Shown one piece after another: positions 1-6,852 of a DNA stretch of 24,976 nucleotides. Below the pieces are notes generated by a model. The model was not told where the DNA came from, did not search any database, and saw nothing but the letters and a program-made list of their open reading frames with translations. The stretch spans positions 1 through 24,976 of IMG/VR virus record IMGVR_UViG_3300030451_000535, one strand, 5' to 3'. The position numbers and the translations under genes were made by a program. The DNA comes from a virus. Every line of letters begins with the position of its first letter. Position 1 is the stretch's first letter.

Positions 1-455
1 CTCATGTCTCCTAATCTTTGACACCATTCGTATGCCATTTGTACAATCAATCCAATGTTTCTATATTTAAAATCAGAATAAGCTAAATCTAAAAACTTCT
101 TGACATCTTGCTTTGTCCACACAACTTTTCTTGGTTGAGGTGTTCTTCTTTTTATATTTGAAAAAGGATTAACCTCAGTATACTCCATGTGTATGGCATA
201 ATTAAAAATAATTCTTGTAACAGACATCACATGGTTTGCCATATGAATGCCTTTTTCACACCATTTTTCGTAGCACAACTTAGCAATCTTTGTAGTGATA
301 TCAGAAAAGTTGATACTGCCTAAAGTTTTAGCAGTACCAACCTCTGTGTTTATCGCTACATCAAGAAAGTATTTATATTGTACTTTAGTTTCATCACGTA
401 AGTTGTTGAAATCATACGATAAATAGTATTCTTGTAGTAACTTATTTAGTTTCAT
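1..455 (-). CDS. int: Tyrosine recombinase / phage integrase, N-terminal part (runs off the left edge)
   Basis: This gene encodes the first 151 residues of a probable phage integrase, which would catalyse site-specific recombination between phage and host attachment sites. Visible are an N-terminal SAM-like core-binding region (about residues 15-100) and the linker segment NPFSNIKRRTPQPRK. The catalytic domain begins with WTKQDVKKFL, and the fragment ends at QRLGDM, where the first catalytic arginine of the family (here in QRLGD) is expected. The remaining catalytic residues (R-H-R-Y) lie beyond position 1. The start has GGAG upstream and overlaps the preceding stop by ATGA, so it is co-translated with the 51-residue gene before it. 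The family call rests on the layout and the arginine motif; the missing C-terminus would settle it. Confidence 0.8.
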   Translation of the reverse strand, partial: MKLNKLLQEYYLSYDFNNLRDETKVQYKYFLDVAINTEVGTAKTLGSINFSDITTKIAKLCYEKWCEKGIHMANHVMSVTRIIFNYAIHMEYTEVNPFSNIKRRTPQPRKVVWTKQDVKKFLDLAYSDFKYRNIGLIVQMAYEWCQRLGDM

Positions 456-607
456 TTTAGCTCCACTTCCACTACAAATTCTTCAATAACAGAGTGATCT
501 CCCTCTTCTCCATTTTTGTAGTTTTCTTCTGCCTCTTGTTTGTTTTTAGCCTCAACAAGATATTGTTTTTCTATAGTTCCACTAACTGTAACTAAATATG
601 TTTTCAT
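452..607 (-). CDS. Small hypothetical protein, 51 aa
   Basis: This small acidic protein starts MKTYLVTVSGTIEK and ends in an acidic EEFVVEVELK tail. A good ribosome site (GGGAG) lies 7 bases upstream, and the stop overlaps the integrase start (ATGA). The N-terminal beta-strand pattern followed by an EAKNKQEAEENYKNG helix resembles many short phage proteins of unknown function. Its coupling to the integrase suggests co-expression; whether it acts as an excisionase is unknown, and it lacks the basic character expected of one. Confidence 0.6.
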   Translation of the reverse strand: MKTYLVTVSGTIEKQYLVEAKNKQEAEENYKNGEEGDHSVIEEFVVEVELK

Positions 608-609
608 AA

Positions 610-786
610 TTAACTCCCTAACTTCCAATTAGTGTTTGATCTGCCTAATCCAAAGTTGCTCAACATATCTCCTCTAGCATGGTGAAAGCCTCTTTTCAGA
701 GACTTTCTTTGCTTAGATTGAGATAAGTGCATATGCTTCTTTTTGTGTCTATTGATAGCATATTTTCTTTTGAAGATCGCTTTCAT
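610..786 (-). CDS. Small basic hypothetical protein, 58 aa
   Basis: This lysine/arginine/histidine-rich protein begins MKAIFKRKYAINRHKKKHMH. The start was chosen because its ATG shares a base with the DUF932 stop (TAATG), the usual coupling in this arm; an upstream start would read into the DUF932 gene. No family is recognised. The charge is compatible with nucleic-acid binding, which is inference only. Confidence 0.55.
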   Translation of the reverse strand: MKAIFKRKYAINRHKKKHMHLSQSKQRKSLKRGFHHARGDMLSNFGLGRSNTNWKLGS

Positions 787-1640
787 TATGCTGCCAACAA
801 TGATTGAAACTGAGGTGTGGATATCCACTTAGCAACTTGTTGCTCTCTCTTCCACATAGTCTCAGCTTGAGTATCAAAACCAGTCTCTCTGATCTTGAAA
901 CCATTTCTCTCATCAGCATACGATGCATAGTTAGTGAATGCAGAGTAAAGAGCAAACACATTCTTGCCACGCTTGGTTATCTCTTCACAAGCTAGAGCAT
1001 ACATCTTCTTAGCCAATGTCTCTGACTTGATGATACTCGCTAGGAATGTCTTGCCATCTACATTGAGTGGTGTATCTGCCCACTTCTGCAGTCTGTTACA
1101 ACTATTGTCAAAGGTAAGCCTAGCCTCTTTTACTTCATTGATATAGTTTGCTAATACAAACCCACTCGTATTCTTACGTTTGATGGATTCGTATGAACCT
1201 GTAATCAATCCGTTGGTACAGTAGAAATCAATACCACCTGTGTATACTTGATTAGAACAAGAACCATCTACACCATGAAGAGCGACAAGACGCTCATTGA
1301 TCTTGGTCTGATGTTTGCTAGTCGTTATCGTAAACTCAACATTAGGCAACTTGATATCCAAGAGAGCAAAGGCTTTGTTTCTAGCAGTTTGTATCTTAAC
1401 TACTGCACCTTCTAACTCGTGAGGAAGTCTGTTGTCTTGTGTTGCTTTTTTGATCCCATTGAAAAAGTCAATGTGATTGGCTGCCTTGAACTTGCTACCT
1501 ACGATGCCTATGACATCTCCAGTAACAGAGTTGTGGACATATTTTTTACCTGACATTTTAGTTGGTGAATACCTAATCTTAAAGTCAAGGTCTGTTCCCT
1601 CTAAATCAAATAGAGGATTTGTTACAAAGTCTAATGGCAT
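786..1640 (-). CDS. DUF932 family protein
   Basis: This 284-residue protein resembles the phage and plasmid DUF932 family: an N-terminal DFVTNPLFDLEGTDLDFKIRYSP region, a central ARNKAFALLDIKLPNVEF segment, and the family-like stretch GSCSNQVYTGGIDFYCTNGL (about residues 125-144). The C-terminal helical part contains KTFLASIIKSETLAKKMYA. The family is widespread in phages and sometimes described as anti-restriction related, but its biochemical role is not established. I chose the ATG at 1640 because AAAGGAG precedes it at ideal spacing; a start 7 codons upstream would place that ribosome site inside the coding sequence. It is the longest gene of the left end apart from the methyltransferase. 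Confidence 0.75.
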   Translation of the reverse strand: MPLDFVTNPLFDLEGTDLDFKIRYSPTKMSGKKYVHNSVTGDVIGIVGSKFKAANHIDFFNGIKKATQDNRLPHELEGAVVKIQTARNKAFALLDIKLPNVEFTITTSKHQTKINERLVALHGVDGSCSNQVYTGGIDFYCTNGLITGSYESIKRKNTSGFVLANYINEVKEARLTFDNSCNRLQKWADTPLNVDGKTFLASIIKSETLAKKMYALACEEITKRGKNVFALYSAFTNYASYADERNGFKIRETGFDTQAETMWKREQQVAKWISTPQFQSLLAA

Positions 1641-1673
1641 AATAATATCTCCTTTCTCCATTGTTGTTTGTAA

Positions 1674-1760
1674 TTACGTTATTATTCCGAAGTATCCTGC
1701 GATAAATGATAATGCAGATACTCCAAGTATAATCCATATTATATCTTCGTTATTAAACAT
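1674..1760 (-). CDS. Tiny membrane protein, 28 aa
   Basis: This short open frame (MFNNEDIIWIILGVSALSF...) is almost entirely one hydrophobic helix, so it would be a single-pass membrane peptide. AGGAAAG is correctly placed upstream, inside the end of the preceding membrane-protein gene. It is too short for a family call. The ribosome site and its place in a row of coupled genes are the main support. Confidence 0.4.
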   Translation of the reverse strand: MFNNEDIIWIILGVSALSFIAGYFGIIT

Positions 1761-1761
1761 A

Positions 1762-1920
1762 TTATTCTTTCCTATACTCTATAATAATCCACGCTATTAG
1801 CATGGGTATAAACAATATAACATATAGTATATAAGCAAGCCAAGAATAAACATTATTTTGTTTAGAATATTCTTCCCAATCTAATATGTATTCTTGCTTT
1901 TCTTTTTTATTCTTTTTCAT
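1762..1920 (-). CDS. Small membrane protein, 52 aa
   Basis: A charged N-terminus (MKKNKKEKQEYILDWEEYSK) is followed by one membrane helix (about residues 26-47, SWLAYILYVILFIPMLIAWI) and a short basic tail. It overlaps the preceding gene by 14 bases and is directly followed by a 28-residue membrane peptide. The function is unknown. Clustered membrane micro-proteins in an early arm are often superinfection-exclusion or host-takeover factors, but nothing here proves that. Confidence 0.55.
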   Translation of the reverse strand: MKKNKKEKQEYILDWEEYSKQNNVYSWLAYILYVILFIPMLIAWIIIEYRKE

Positions 1921-2062
1921 TTAGTTCTTCAAAATGTTTAACTAACATATCTAAACCATAGCACACACCTCTATGCTCTGCTTTTGTGTGGCTATCATTT
2001 ACCCACTCGTCATCAGCTTTGATGTCTGCAACTGCATTTTTTAATCGTTCTAATGTAATCAT
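1907..2062 (-). CDS. Small hypothetical protein, 51 aa
   Basis: This soluble, mostly helical protein runs MITLERLKNAVADIKADDEW and ends LVKHFEELNEKE. It has a strong ribosome site (AAAGGAG), and its ATG overlaps the preceding stop (ATGA). No family is recognised. Confidence 0.6.
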   Translation of the reverse strand: MITLERLKNAVADIKADDEWVNDSHTKAEHRGVCYGLDMLVKHFEELNEKE

Positions 2063-2187
2063 GATAATAACTCCTTTGCTACTTGAAATACTGCATATGC
2101 ATACAGTATTATTATTATTAATTTTAACGTCTTGTTGAATGAATCATCAGACATAACTTCCCAATGGGGTTTAACTTTTTTAGGCAT
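2059..2187 (-). CDS. Small membrane protein, 42 aa
   Basis: A hydrophilic N-terminus (MPKKVKPHWEVMSDDSFNK) precedes one predicted membrane helix (about residues 21-36, LKLIIIILYAYAVFQV). The gene overlaps its upstream neighbour by 8 bases and its downstream neighbour by 4 (ATGA). The ribosome site (GGAAAAG) is moderate. The function is unknown. Confidence 0.5.
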   Translation of the reverse strand: MPKKVKPHWEVMSDDSFNKTLKLIIIILYAYAVFQVAKELLS

Positions 2188-2422
2188 CTTTCTTTTCCTT
2201 TTTAATAAACCTATAATCTCTATACCTGTTAGAATAATTATGTTCGCACTTAGGTAATTCTAACTTAAATACTTCAGATAAAAAATATTCCAATCCATCA
2301 AGTTCTATAAGTTTATGATACTCTAATGGAATGCTATCTCTTATGTCATTATTTAAGTCTTTAAGATTATTAATATTTTTAAGTAATCTTTCTTTTTGTA
2401 CTTCAGTTATTTTTATATTCAT
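2180..2422 (-). CDS. Hypothetical protein, 80 aa
   Basis: This helical, asparagine/lysine-rich protein starts MNIKITEVQKERLLKNINNL and has a single HxxY/C-containing C-terminal segment (KCEHNYSNRYRDYRF). The ATG at 2422 is chosen over the start 14 codons upstream because AAAGGAAA lies just before it. It follows the methyltransferase by 13 bases and is probably in the same transcript. No family is recognised. Confidence 0.6.
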   Translation of the reverse strand: MNIKITEVQKERLLKNINNLKDLNNDIRDSIPLEYHKLIELDGLEYFLSEVFKLELPKCEHNYSNRYRDYRFIKKEKKDA

Positions 2423-2435
2423 GTTATTTCCTTTC

Positions 2436-3629
2436 TTAGTTGTAAACAAAATATCCTTTTTCATAATTATCAGACTTTATTTTTTTTGGGAGCAGCATCT
2501 CACCTAGTATGTGAGCAACCACATCAACTGTCCAACCATTACCAATCATCTTGTATCGTTGTGTCTTTGATACACCTTCTGTGTAATTGTCAGGCAGAGT
2601 CTGTAATCTCTCGCACTCGATAGGTGTTAACTTTCTCCATGTCATACCTTCTACCACGATATTATCTTTTTGTACAGTAGTTAGACAGTTAGTCTTGTCA
2701 TCACCTCGTACTTCTATCTGTGGTGTGAGAGGTAAGTTCATCTGATAATCTTTGCGAACACCATTCTCATCAAGCCTACGATTAACAATGCGACCACCTT
2801 TAGCTGAATACGTGGCAACCTTTGGTTCTCTGTTACCACCTTGCATAGTGAGTAACGTAGGTGCTTTGCCATTCATGTGATACACTCGCTTGGCTTGACC
2901 ATGTTTGTAATGTGCATACTTATCAGCATAGCCTACCTCTACTAATCTATCGACAATCGTCATGCCATTGTTACCTGCACCTTTGTGCATGGTGGCAGTA
3001 GTACATAAGGCTTTCTGATCTACTGACCGATGATGCCTAGCATTGCGTTCATTGATAGGAACAGGTGGCTCATCATGATCTTCTTGCAGTATATCTTTTA
3101 ACACTAAGCCTTTGTCTTCCATAGGTGGTATGATTATCTGTTCATACTTGCCATTGATTAGCACACCAAACCAATAGTTTCTCCATCTGTTTTGTGGAGA
3201 TAGACTGCTTGAGTTTAGTAACTGTGGTGGAAATCCCATGTGTTCTGTAATCACATCTTCAAACTGTTTCTTCATTCGTACATTCTCAAGCAATACATAT
3301 TTTGGTTTTAACTCATTCATAATTCTTATGAACTCAAAGAATAACTTAGAACGTGGATCATCAAATGCCAACTGATCTCCCGCAAAAGAAAATCCCTGAC
3401 ATGGCGAGCCACCCATAAGTAAATCTATCTTGGGAAATTTATTATGTTTCCAAAACTTTAATATGTCTTGCACATCTCCTAAGTGTAATGTGTTGGGAAA
3501 GTTCTTTCGTGCTATTTCTATAGCATACTTGTCAATCTCTGATGCATAATAATTATCCACAGATACATTGGCACGTTCTAAGGCAAGTTGCCCACATGAC
3601 ATGCCATCAAATAAACTTAATACATTCAT
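2436..3629 (-). CDS. dcm: DNA (cytosine-5-)-methyltransferase
   Basis: This 397-residue enzyme would transfer a methyl group from S-adenosylmethionine to carbon 5 of cytosine in phage DNA. The family motifs appear in order: motif I LSLFDGMSCG (residues 4-13), motif IV GGSPCQGFSFAG with catalytic Cys77, motif VI ENVRM (115-119), motif VIII QNRWR (146-150), a target-recognition region rich in basic residues, and C-terminal motifs IX-X (CERLQTLPDNYTEG, MIGNGWTVDVVAHIL). The motif X glycine-asparagine is present, with tryptophan where serine is usual. The ATG at 3629 has GGAGG upstream and sits at the normal distance before motif I; an extra 13 codons upstream would overlap the previous gene. No partner endonuclease is visible, so this looks like an orphan, self-protective or regulatory methylase. 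Confidence 0.93.
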   Translation of the reverse strand: MNVLSLFDGMSCGQLALERANVSVDNYYASEIDKYAIEIARKNFPNTLHLGDVQDILKFWKHNKFPKIDLLMGGSPCQGFSFAGDQLAFDDPRSKLFFEFIRIMNELKPKYVLLENVRMKKQFEDVITEHMGFPPQLLNSSSLSPQNRWRNYWFGVLINGKYEQIIIPPMEDKGLVLKDILQEDHDEPPVPINERNARHHRSVDQKALCTTATMHKGAGNNGMTIVDRLVEVGYADKYAHYKHGQAKRVYHMNGKAPTLLTMQGGNREPKVATYSAKGGRIVNRRLDENGVRKDYQMNLPLTPQIEVRGDDKTNCLTTVQKDNIVVEGMTWRKLTPIECERLQTLPDNYTEGVSKTQRYKMIGNGWTVDVVAHILGEMLLPKKIKSDNYEKGYFVYN

Positions 3630-3630
3630 A

Positions 3631-3855
3631 CTATACCTCCAATCTGTAATGTTTATTTGTTTGTCCATGCTCTACAATTAGATAAGCAGAGGATGGTGGT
3701 CTATCTTTGTAAACATGATTGTTAGGAAACTTTATGCCTACTAAAAGATATCCCATGTGACGAGCAGTATACTCTAACTCCTCGAAACTAGTTTTTCTGG
3801 TGTGTACAAACTCGTAGAACACATCCTTTAATTTTAATGAATTTAAAACTTTCAT
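3631..3855 (-). CDS. Hypothetical protein, 74 aa
   Basis: This protein starts MKVLNSLKLKDVFYEFVHTR and ends HGQTNKHYRLEV. Its stop lies 1 base before the methyltransferase ATG, so the two are coupled, and its own ATG overlaps the preceding stop (ATGA). No motif or family is recognised. Confidence 0.6.
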   Translation of the reverse strand: MKVLNSLKLKDVFYEFVHTRKTSFEELEYTARHMGYLLVGIKFPNNHVYKDRPPSSAYLIVEHGQTNKHYRLEV

Positions 3856-4010
3856 GTCTTTAACTCCTCTAATGGTTTTAAATTAAATGCACCCAATTCC
3901 CCACACGCTACATCAGACTCCAATTGCCTTAGTAATATTCTGTATGCATCTTTCTCTGAGTTTGCGTATATAACGTCACAATACGTGACAATATATGGTT
4001 TACCTTCCAT
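3852..4010 (-). CDS. Small hypothetical protein, 52 aa
   Basis: This protein reads MEGKPYIVTYCDVIYANSEK and then a helix DAYRILLRQLESDVACGE. Both ends overlap neighbours (TAATG at its start, ATGA at its stop), which supports its being real despite its length. No family is recognised. Confidence 0.55.
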   Translation of the reverse strand: MEGKPYIVTYCDVIYANSEKDAYRILLRQLESDVACGELGAFNLKPLEELKT

Positions 4011-4234
4011 TACTTAATCTCCATCTTTGCAGTTGTAGGCATACACCCCACGTGGAGTATATGTGATTTATTGATTCTAGGTCGTATGATAGTATATATG
4101 CTCTTATCAATACTCTCTTTGTTATTGTTATAATGTGCATAACATGCTTGTTCTGTTTCAAAGAACTTTTTCTCTGCTATATGCTGCAGAGTGCGATCTT
4201 CTGCCATAAACAATACATACAATACCCAAGTCAT
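4010..4234 (-). CDS. Hypothetical protein, 74 aa
   Basis: This protein begins MTWVLYVLFMAEDRTLQHIA and ends PTTAKMEIK. I set the start at 4234 because that ATG overlaps the preceding TGA and has GAGG upstream; an earlier start at 4288 would overlap the neighbour by 58 bases. The alternating-strand N-terminus with a central helix (KKFFETEQACYAHYN) resembles short phage proteins of unknown function. Confidence 0.55.
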   Translation of the reverse strand: MTWVLYVLFMAEDRTLQHIAEKKFFETEQACYAHYNNNKESIDKSIYTIIRPRINKSHILHVGCMPTTAKMEIK

Positions 4235-4545
4235 TTTGCCCTCGGTAATCTTTGATGTGTGCCTCTCCAATGTAACTTGTCCATACAAGTTAATTTATTA
4301 TTAAGTCTATTCAACTGAGTTGCTAGTCTCATATATTTTATGTACCATTTTCTTAGGTCAGGACAAAGACCTTTATCTACTTTGTAGAAAGGTATCCTAC
4401 CTACATCTATAGTTCGTAAAGATAATTCATCATTACCAGTTTCCATATCTTCTACATATAAATTTAAAGCATCTGTAATCAAATCTAACTCCTCTTGACT
4501 TACAGTTAGCTTTATATTTTTAATTACAATATTTGATTTAGCCAT
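4231..4545 (-). CDS. Hypothetical protein, 104 aa
   Basis: This protein starts MAKSNIVIKNIKLTVSQEEL. A helical middle (LDLITDALNLYVEDMETGND) is followed by a basic C-terminus (LHWRGTHQRLPRAK). The ATG at 4545 has an excellent ribosome site (AGGAG, 6-base spacer) and overlaps the upstream stop as TGATG; a TTG codon directly before it is not needed. No family is recognised. Confidence 0.6.
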   Translation of the reverse strand: MAKSNIVIKNIKLTVSQEELDLITDALNLYVEDMETGNDELSLRTIDVGRIPFYKVDKGLCPDLRKWYIKYMRLATQLNRLNNKLTCMDKLHWRGTHQRLPRAK

Positions 4546-4691
4546 CAAAATCTCCTCTCATCTTTTAATCTTTTGATTGAACATTTAAAGCAGTACAGAA
4601 ACTTGTGAAACATATACATTTCACTAGCTCTGCACTCCTTGCCACACTCTTTGCACTTAGCATTTACTGTGTTGTCTAAGATAATACTCAT
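4545..4691 (-). CDS. Small zinc-ribbon-like protein, 48 aa
   Basis: Five cysteines are arranged as CKECGKEC (Cys13, 16, 20) and CFKC (Cys34, 37), the spacing of a small zinc ribbon or treble-clef knuckle. A basic tail (SIKRLKDERRF) follows. Genes on both sides overlap it by 4 bases or less (ATGA, TGATG). It probably binds zinc, and possibly nucleic acid or a host protein; the target is unknown. Confidence 0.6.
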   Translation of the reverse strand: MSIILDNTVNAKCKECGKECRASEMYMFHKFLYCFKCSIKRLKDERRF

Positions 4692-5179
4692 ACCTTATCC
4701 ACATATACACGTAAACACTTAGACTTGCCGATAGGTTGACCGAACTCATACTTCTTCCAACCTTCTGTCTTCTTAGTCTCGTCATCAAGATACTGACCTT
4801 TGACACGTATCTTGTAACTCTCTTTGTTGAGATACTTCTTGAGCATTCTAACAAAGATTTTACCTATTTGTTTGTTAGGTATATCACAGAACATATAACG
4901 CCAACCTTTAGGCTCTTGTTCTTGGATTAGCTTGTGAATAAATTTATCCTTCTCTTCAATCAAGCCTTCAAGTCTAGCCACCTTGTCATGATGCTCCTCT
5001 GTCTGTTTGACAATCTTACGTAGTAAATGCTCGATGTAGTGATCACCAAGTCTGATGTAATCTTGTCTACCTTTTGACCAAACTTTGTAATTAAGAACAT
5101 CGTTTATGTCGCATGGTCTTTTTCTCTCTGATAATGAGTCTACCATATCGTAGACTGCGTCTAAAGTTAAATTTCTCAT
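4688..5179 (-). CDS. Hypothetical protein, 163 aa, with a central coiled-coil
   Basis: The N-terminal part (MRNLTLDAVYDMVDSLSERKRPCDINDVLNYKVWSKGRQDY) looks helical and could be a small HTH-like domain. A coiled-coil stretch follows (about residues 50-85, LLRKIVKQTEEHHDKVARLEGLIEEKDKFIHKLIQ), then a mixed basic C-terminus. The ribosome site AAAGGAA is well placed. This layout, a possible DNA-binding head with a dimerising coil, would suit a regulator, but that is inference and no family is recognised. Confidence 0.6.
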   Translation of the reverse strand: MRNLTLDAVYDMVDSLSERKRPCDINDVLNYKVWSKGRQDYIRLGDHYIEHLLRKIVKQTEEHHDKVARLEGLIEEKDKFIHKLIQEQEPKGWRYMFCDIPNKQIGKIFVRMLKKYLNKESYKIRVKGQYLDDETKKTEGWKKYEFGQPIGKSKCLRVYVDKV

Positions 5180-5203
5180 AATAATTCCTTTCTGTATATG
5201 AGA

Positions 5204-5229
5204 GGTAGGACACGTGATTGTATCCTACC
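5204..5229 (-). other. Intercistronic RNA hairpin
   Basis: GGTAGGATAC pairs with GTGTCCTACC around a 6-base loop. Read as minus-strand RNA, the 10-bp stem is complete with one G-U pair; read on the plus strand that pair is a C-A mismatch, so the structure belongs to the leftward transcript. No U-tract follows, so it is not a classical terminator. It sits between the 5240 gene and the 5179 start and may be a processing or stability element. A TATAAT (5244-5239, minus) just upstream could mark a weak promoter. Confidence 0.5.
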
Positions 5230-5239
5230 ATAGTTAATA

Positions 5240-5659
5240 TTATAATGCAGTAACCACAGAGTCACTAGGAAACCATCTCTTTGCAGTAGATGTGCCAATC
5301 TTGTAAGTCTGTGATCCACTTGAATTGATATCCTTCATTAGATAAGGAAACTTTGGTGCTTTTGTGTTGTATCCACATAGCTTGAACTCCCTCGTTCCCT
5401 CTTTCCATGTCTTGTTAATATCAATATCATCCAAGTCAGCAAAAGATTTTAGCTGCTTTTCTTCTCTAGTCTTAGCACCTTTTACTCTTACATTAAGTTT
5501 GAACGTAGCATTTGATCCATCTCTTTCGTAGGTACAACTGCCTAATTCAAAGTGATACATGGTAGACATAATCATTTGATTATGACCTCTCATGTCTTGT
5601 AGTGCCTTATCTATAAACTCTCTAAGTGTCTTCAGAGTCTGCTTGTTGTTTAATTCCAT
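5240..5659 (-). CDS. Hypothetical protein, 139 aa
   Basis: This protein starts MELNNKQTLKTLREFIDKAL. Its middle is strand-rich (CTYERDGSNATFKLNVRVKGA) and it ends SSGSQTYKIGTSTAKRWFPSDSVVTAL. It has a very strong ribosome site (AAAGGAGG), and it overlaps the end of the preceding small basic gene by 38 bases. The composition suggests a small soluble alpha/beta protein. No family is recognised. Confidence 0.6.
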   Translation of the reverse strand: MELNNKQTLKTLREFIDKALQDMRGHNQMIMSTMYHFELGSCTYERDGSNATFKLNVRVKGAKTREEKQLKSFADLDDIDINKTWKEGTREFKLCGYNTKAPKFPYLMKDINSSGSQTYKIGTSTAKRWFPSDSVVTAL

Positions 5660-5798
5660 GATAACCTCCTTTCATGTTATTGGTTGATGGAATTGTATTA
5701 TCCCTCTTGCGACTATACTTCTTCTTGTTAGGCACAATCTGTTTTCTCTTGCGATTGTGTGCCATAGCCTTTGCAACAGGATTAATTCTTTTTATCAT
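5622..5798 (-). CDS. Small basic phage protein, 58 aa
   Basis: The N-terminus reads MIKRINPVAKAMAHNRKRKQ and continues with VPNKKKYSRKRD. This INPVAKA...VPNKKKYxRK pattern recurs in short proteins of many phages, whose function is not known to me. It overlaps both neighbours (17 and 38 bases). The ATG at 5798 is preferred to one 6 codons earlier because it gives the conserved N-terminus. Confidence 0.6.
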   Translation of the reverse strand: MIKRINPVAKAMAHNRKRKQIVPNKKKYSRKRDNTIPSTNNMKGGYHGIKQQADSEDT

Positions 5799-5973
5799 TA
5801 CGTAAATCTCTCTCAAAGTTTTTAATGCTCTCGTTTAACTCCATAGCTAAATCTAGACCATCTAAAACACCTAAGTATCTTTCTTTACTTAACTTACCAA
5901 ACTTCTCACAATGCCTAACATATAAACTTCTAAGTCTATCCATCTTTTGGAAATGTGTTAACTTGTTAGTCAT
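5782..5973 (-). CDS. Small hypothetical protein, 63 aa
   Basis: This helical, charged protein runs MTNKLTHFQKMDRLRSLYVR and ends SIKNFERDLRNDKKN. Its start overlaps the end of the preceding gene, and it lacks a clear ribosome site, so it may depend on coupling. A dyad operator (5977-5991) sits directly upstream of its ATG. No family is recognised. Confidence 0.5.
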   Translation of the reverse strand: MTNKLTHFQKMDRLRSLYVRHCEKFGKLSKERYLGVLDGLDLAMELNESIKNFERDLRNDKKN

Positions 5974-6142
5974 TTTTTACCAACTTGGTAAGTTTTTTAA
6001 ATGCATTCGCTTGTACGTTTGTGTAATTACTTTGTATAAATACTAAAGTAAAGTCCTCAAAGTCTAGCGATCTCATGTTTGATACCTTGCATAAACGCTG
6101 ATGCAAATCAAACATATTTAATAAATCATCTACTGTTGTCAT
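5966..6142 (-). CDS. Small hypothetical protein, 58 aa
   Basis: This protein starts MTTVDDLLNMFDLHQRLCKV and ends AFKKLTKLVKND. The ATG at 6142 overlaps the GP88-like gene's stop (ATGA) and has GGAGAG upstream. The last codons (LTKLV) are formed by a copy of the dyad operator, so a protein-binding site is embedded in coding sequence. No family is recognised. Confidence 0.55.
   Translation of the reverse strand: MTTVDDLLNMFDLHQRLCKVSNMRSLDFEDFTLVFIQSNYTNVQANAFKKLTKLVKND
5977..5991. promoter_or_regulatory. Dyad operator copy A (perfect palindrome)
   Basis: TTACCAACTTGGTAA has perfectly matching 7-bp arms around one central base. It lies at the junction of two overlapping small genes, directly before the ATG at 5973, and is the only copy far from the control region. 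Confidence 0.5.
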
Positions 6143-6843
6143 GCCACTCTCCAATTATCTAAATCTCGTACAACAAATCCACTTGTATCATTTTTAGCTT
6201 TGCCTTTGGCAGATAGCCAAACCACAACACCTTTTGGATCAAGGAATCGTAAGTCATCTTTGTCTCCATCAATACAATCTAAACCTCTGAACTTCTTAGG
6301 CATAGGTAAGGTGGACACAACTGCCATGTTTGTACATGTGTCAATAACTGCTCGATATATCTTGTGAGCATAATCCATGTCAGCCTCACTATATGATAAG
6401 GTAAGATGGTAATTAGGTGGTAACTTCTTGTACACTCGCTTGTATGTCTTGGTGTAATCATAGAACTGTATGTCATAGAAGTCATACATAAGGTTAGTTC
6501 GCTCAAACAATATGTCACTCGTACCATTAGGTCTAGCACATGGTTTTACTTTGTTTTTGTGCATTCTGCGTCTAAACATATGCATGTCATGATACATGTA
6601 GTCCATGAACTTGAACTTGTCTGTAAGATACAAGTCTGTCTTACGTTGCCTAGCCTTTTGTACAGTATTAAATACACCTCGCCCTGCAGTATTTAGGCAA
6701 GGATCTTTACACTTTGCCACATCTTGAAAGGGACATATCTTGGTGTTCTTTGGGAATAAATGCATGATGGCAGTCATATATTCTGATCCATCACCTTTTA
6801 CAATCTTGGTATTACTCCCCACTCCAAATAATTTATAACTCAT
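6139..6843 (-). CDS. GP88-family phage protein
   Basis: This 234-residue protein has the features I associate with the phage 'gene product 88' family: GSNTKIVKGDGSEYMTAIMHL, then a cysteine cluster CPFQDVAKCKDPCLNTAGRG (Cys37, 45, 49), then KARQRKTDLYLTDKFKF, PCARPNGTSDILFE and YDIQFYDYTK. The clustered cysteines suggest a metal site. The family is common in tailed phages, but no activity is established to my knowledge. AGGAGG lies 7 bases before the ATG, and the stop is coupled to the next gene. Confidence 0.75.
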   Translation of the reverse strand: MSYKLFGVGSNTKIVKGDGSEYMTAIMHLFPKNTKICPFQDVAKCKDPCLNTAGRGVFNTVQKARQRKTDLYLTDKFKFMDYMYHDMHMFRRRMHKNKVKPCARPNGTSDILFERTNLMYDFYDIQFYDYTKTYKRVYKKLPPNYHLTLSYSEADMDYAHKIYRAVIDTCTNMAVVSTLPMPKKFRGLDCIDGDKDDLRFLDPKGVVVWLSAKGKAKNDTSGFVVRDLDNWRVA

Positions 6844-6852
6844 AAATACCTC

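Noticed and set aside
4657-4854. 65-codon minus-strand frame overlapping the 4688-5179 gene
   Set aside because: It lies fully over a better-supported gene in another frame and conflicts with the zinc-ribbon gene's coupled start.
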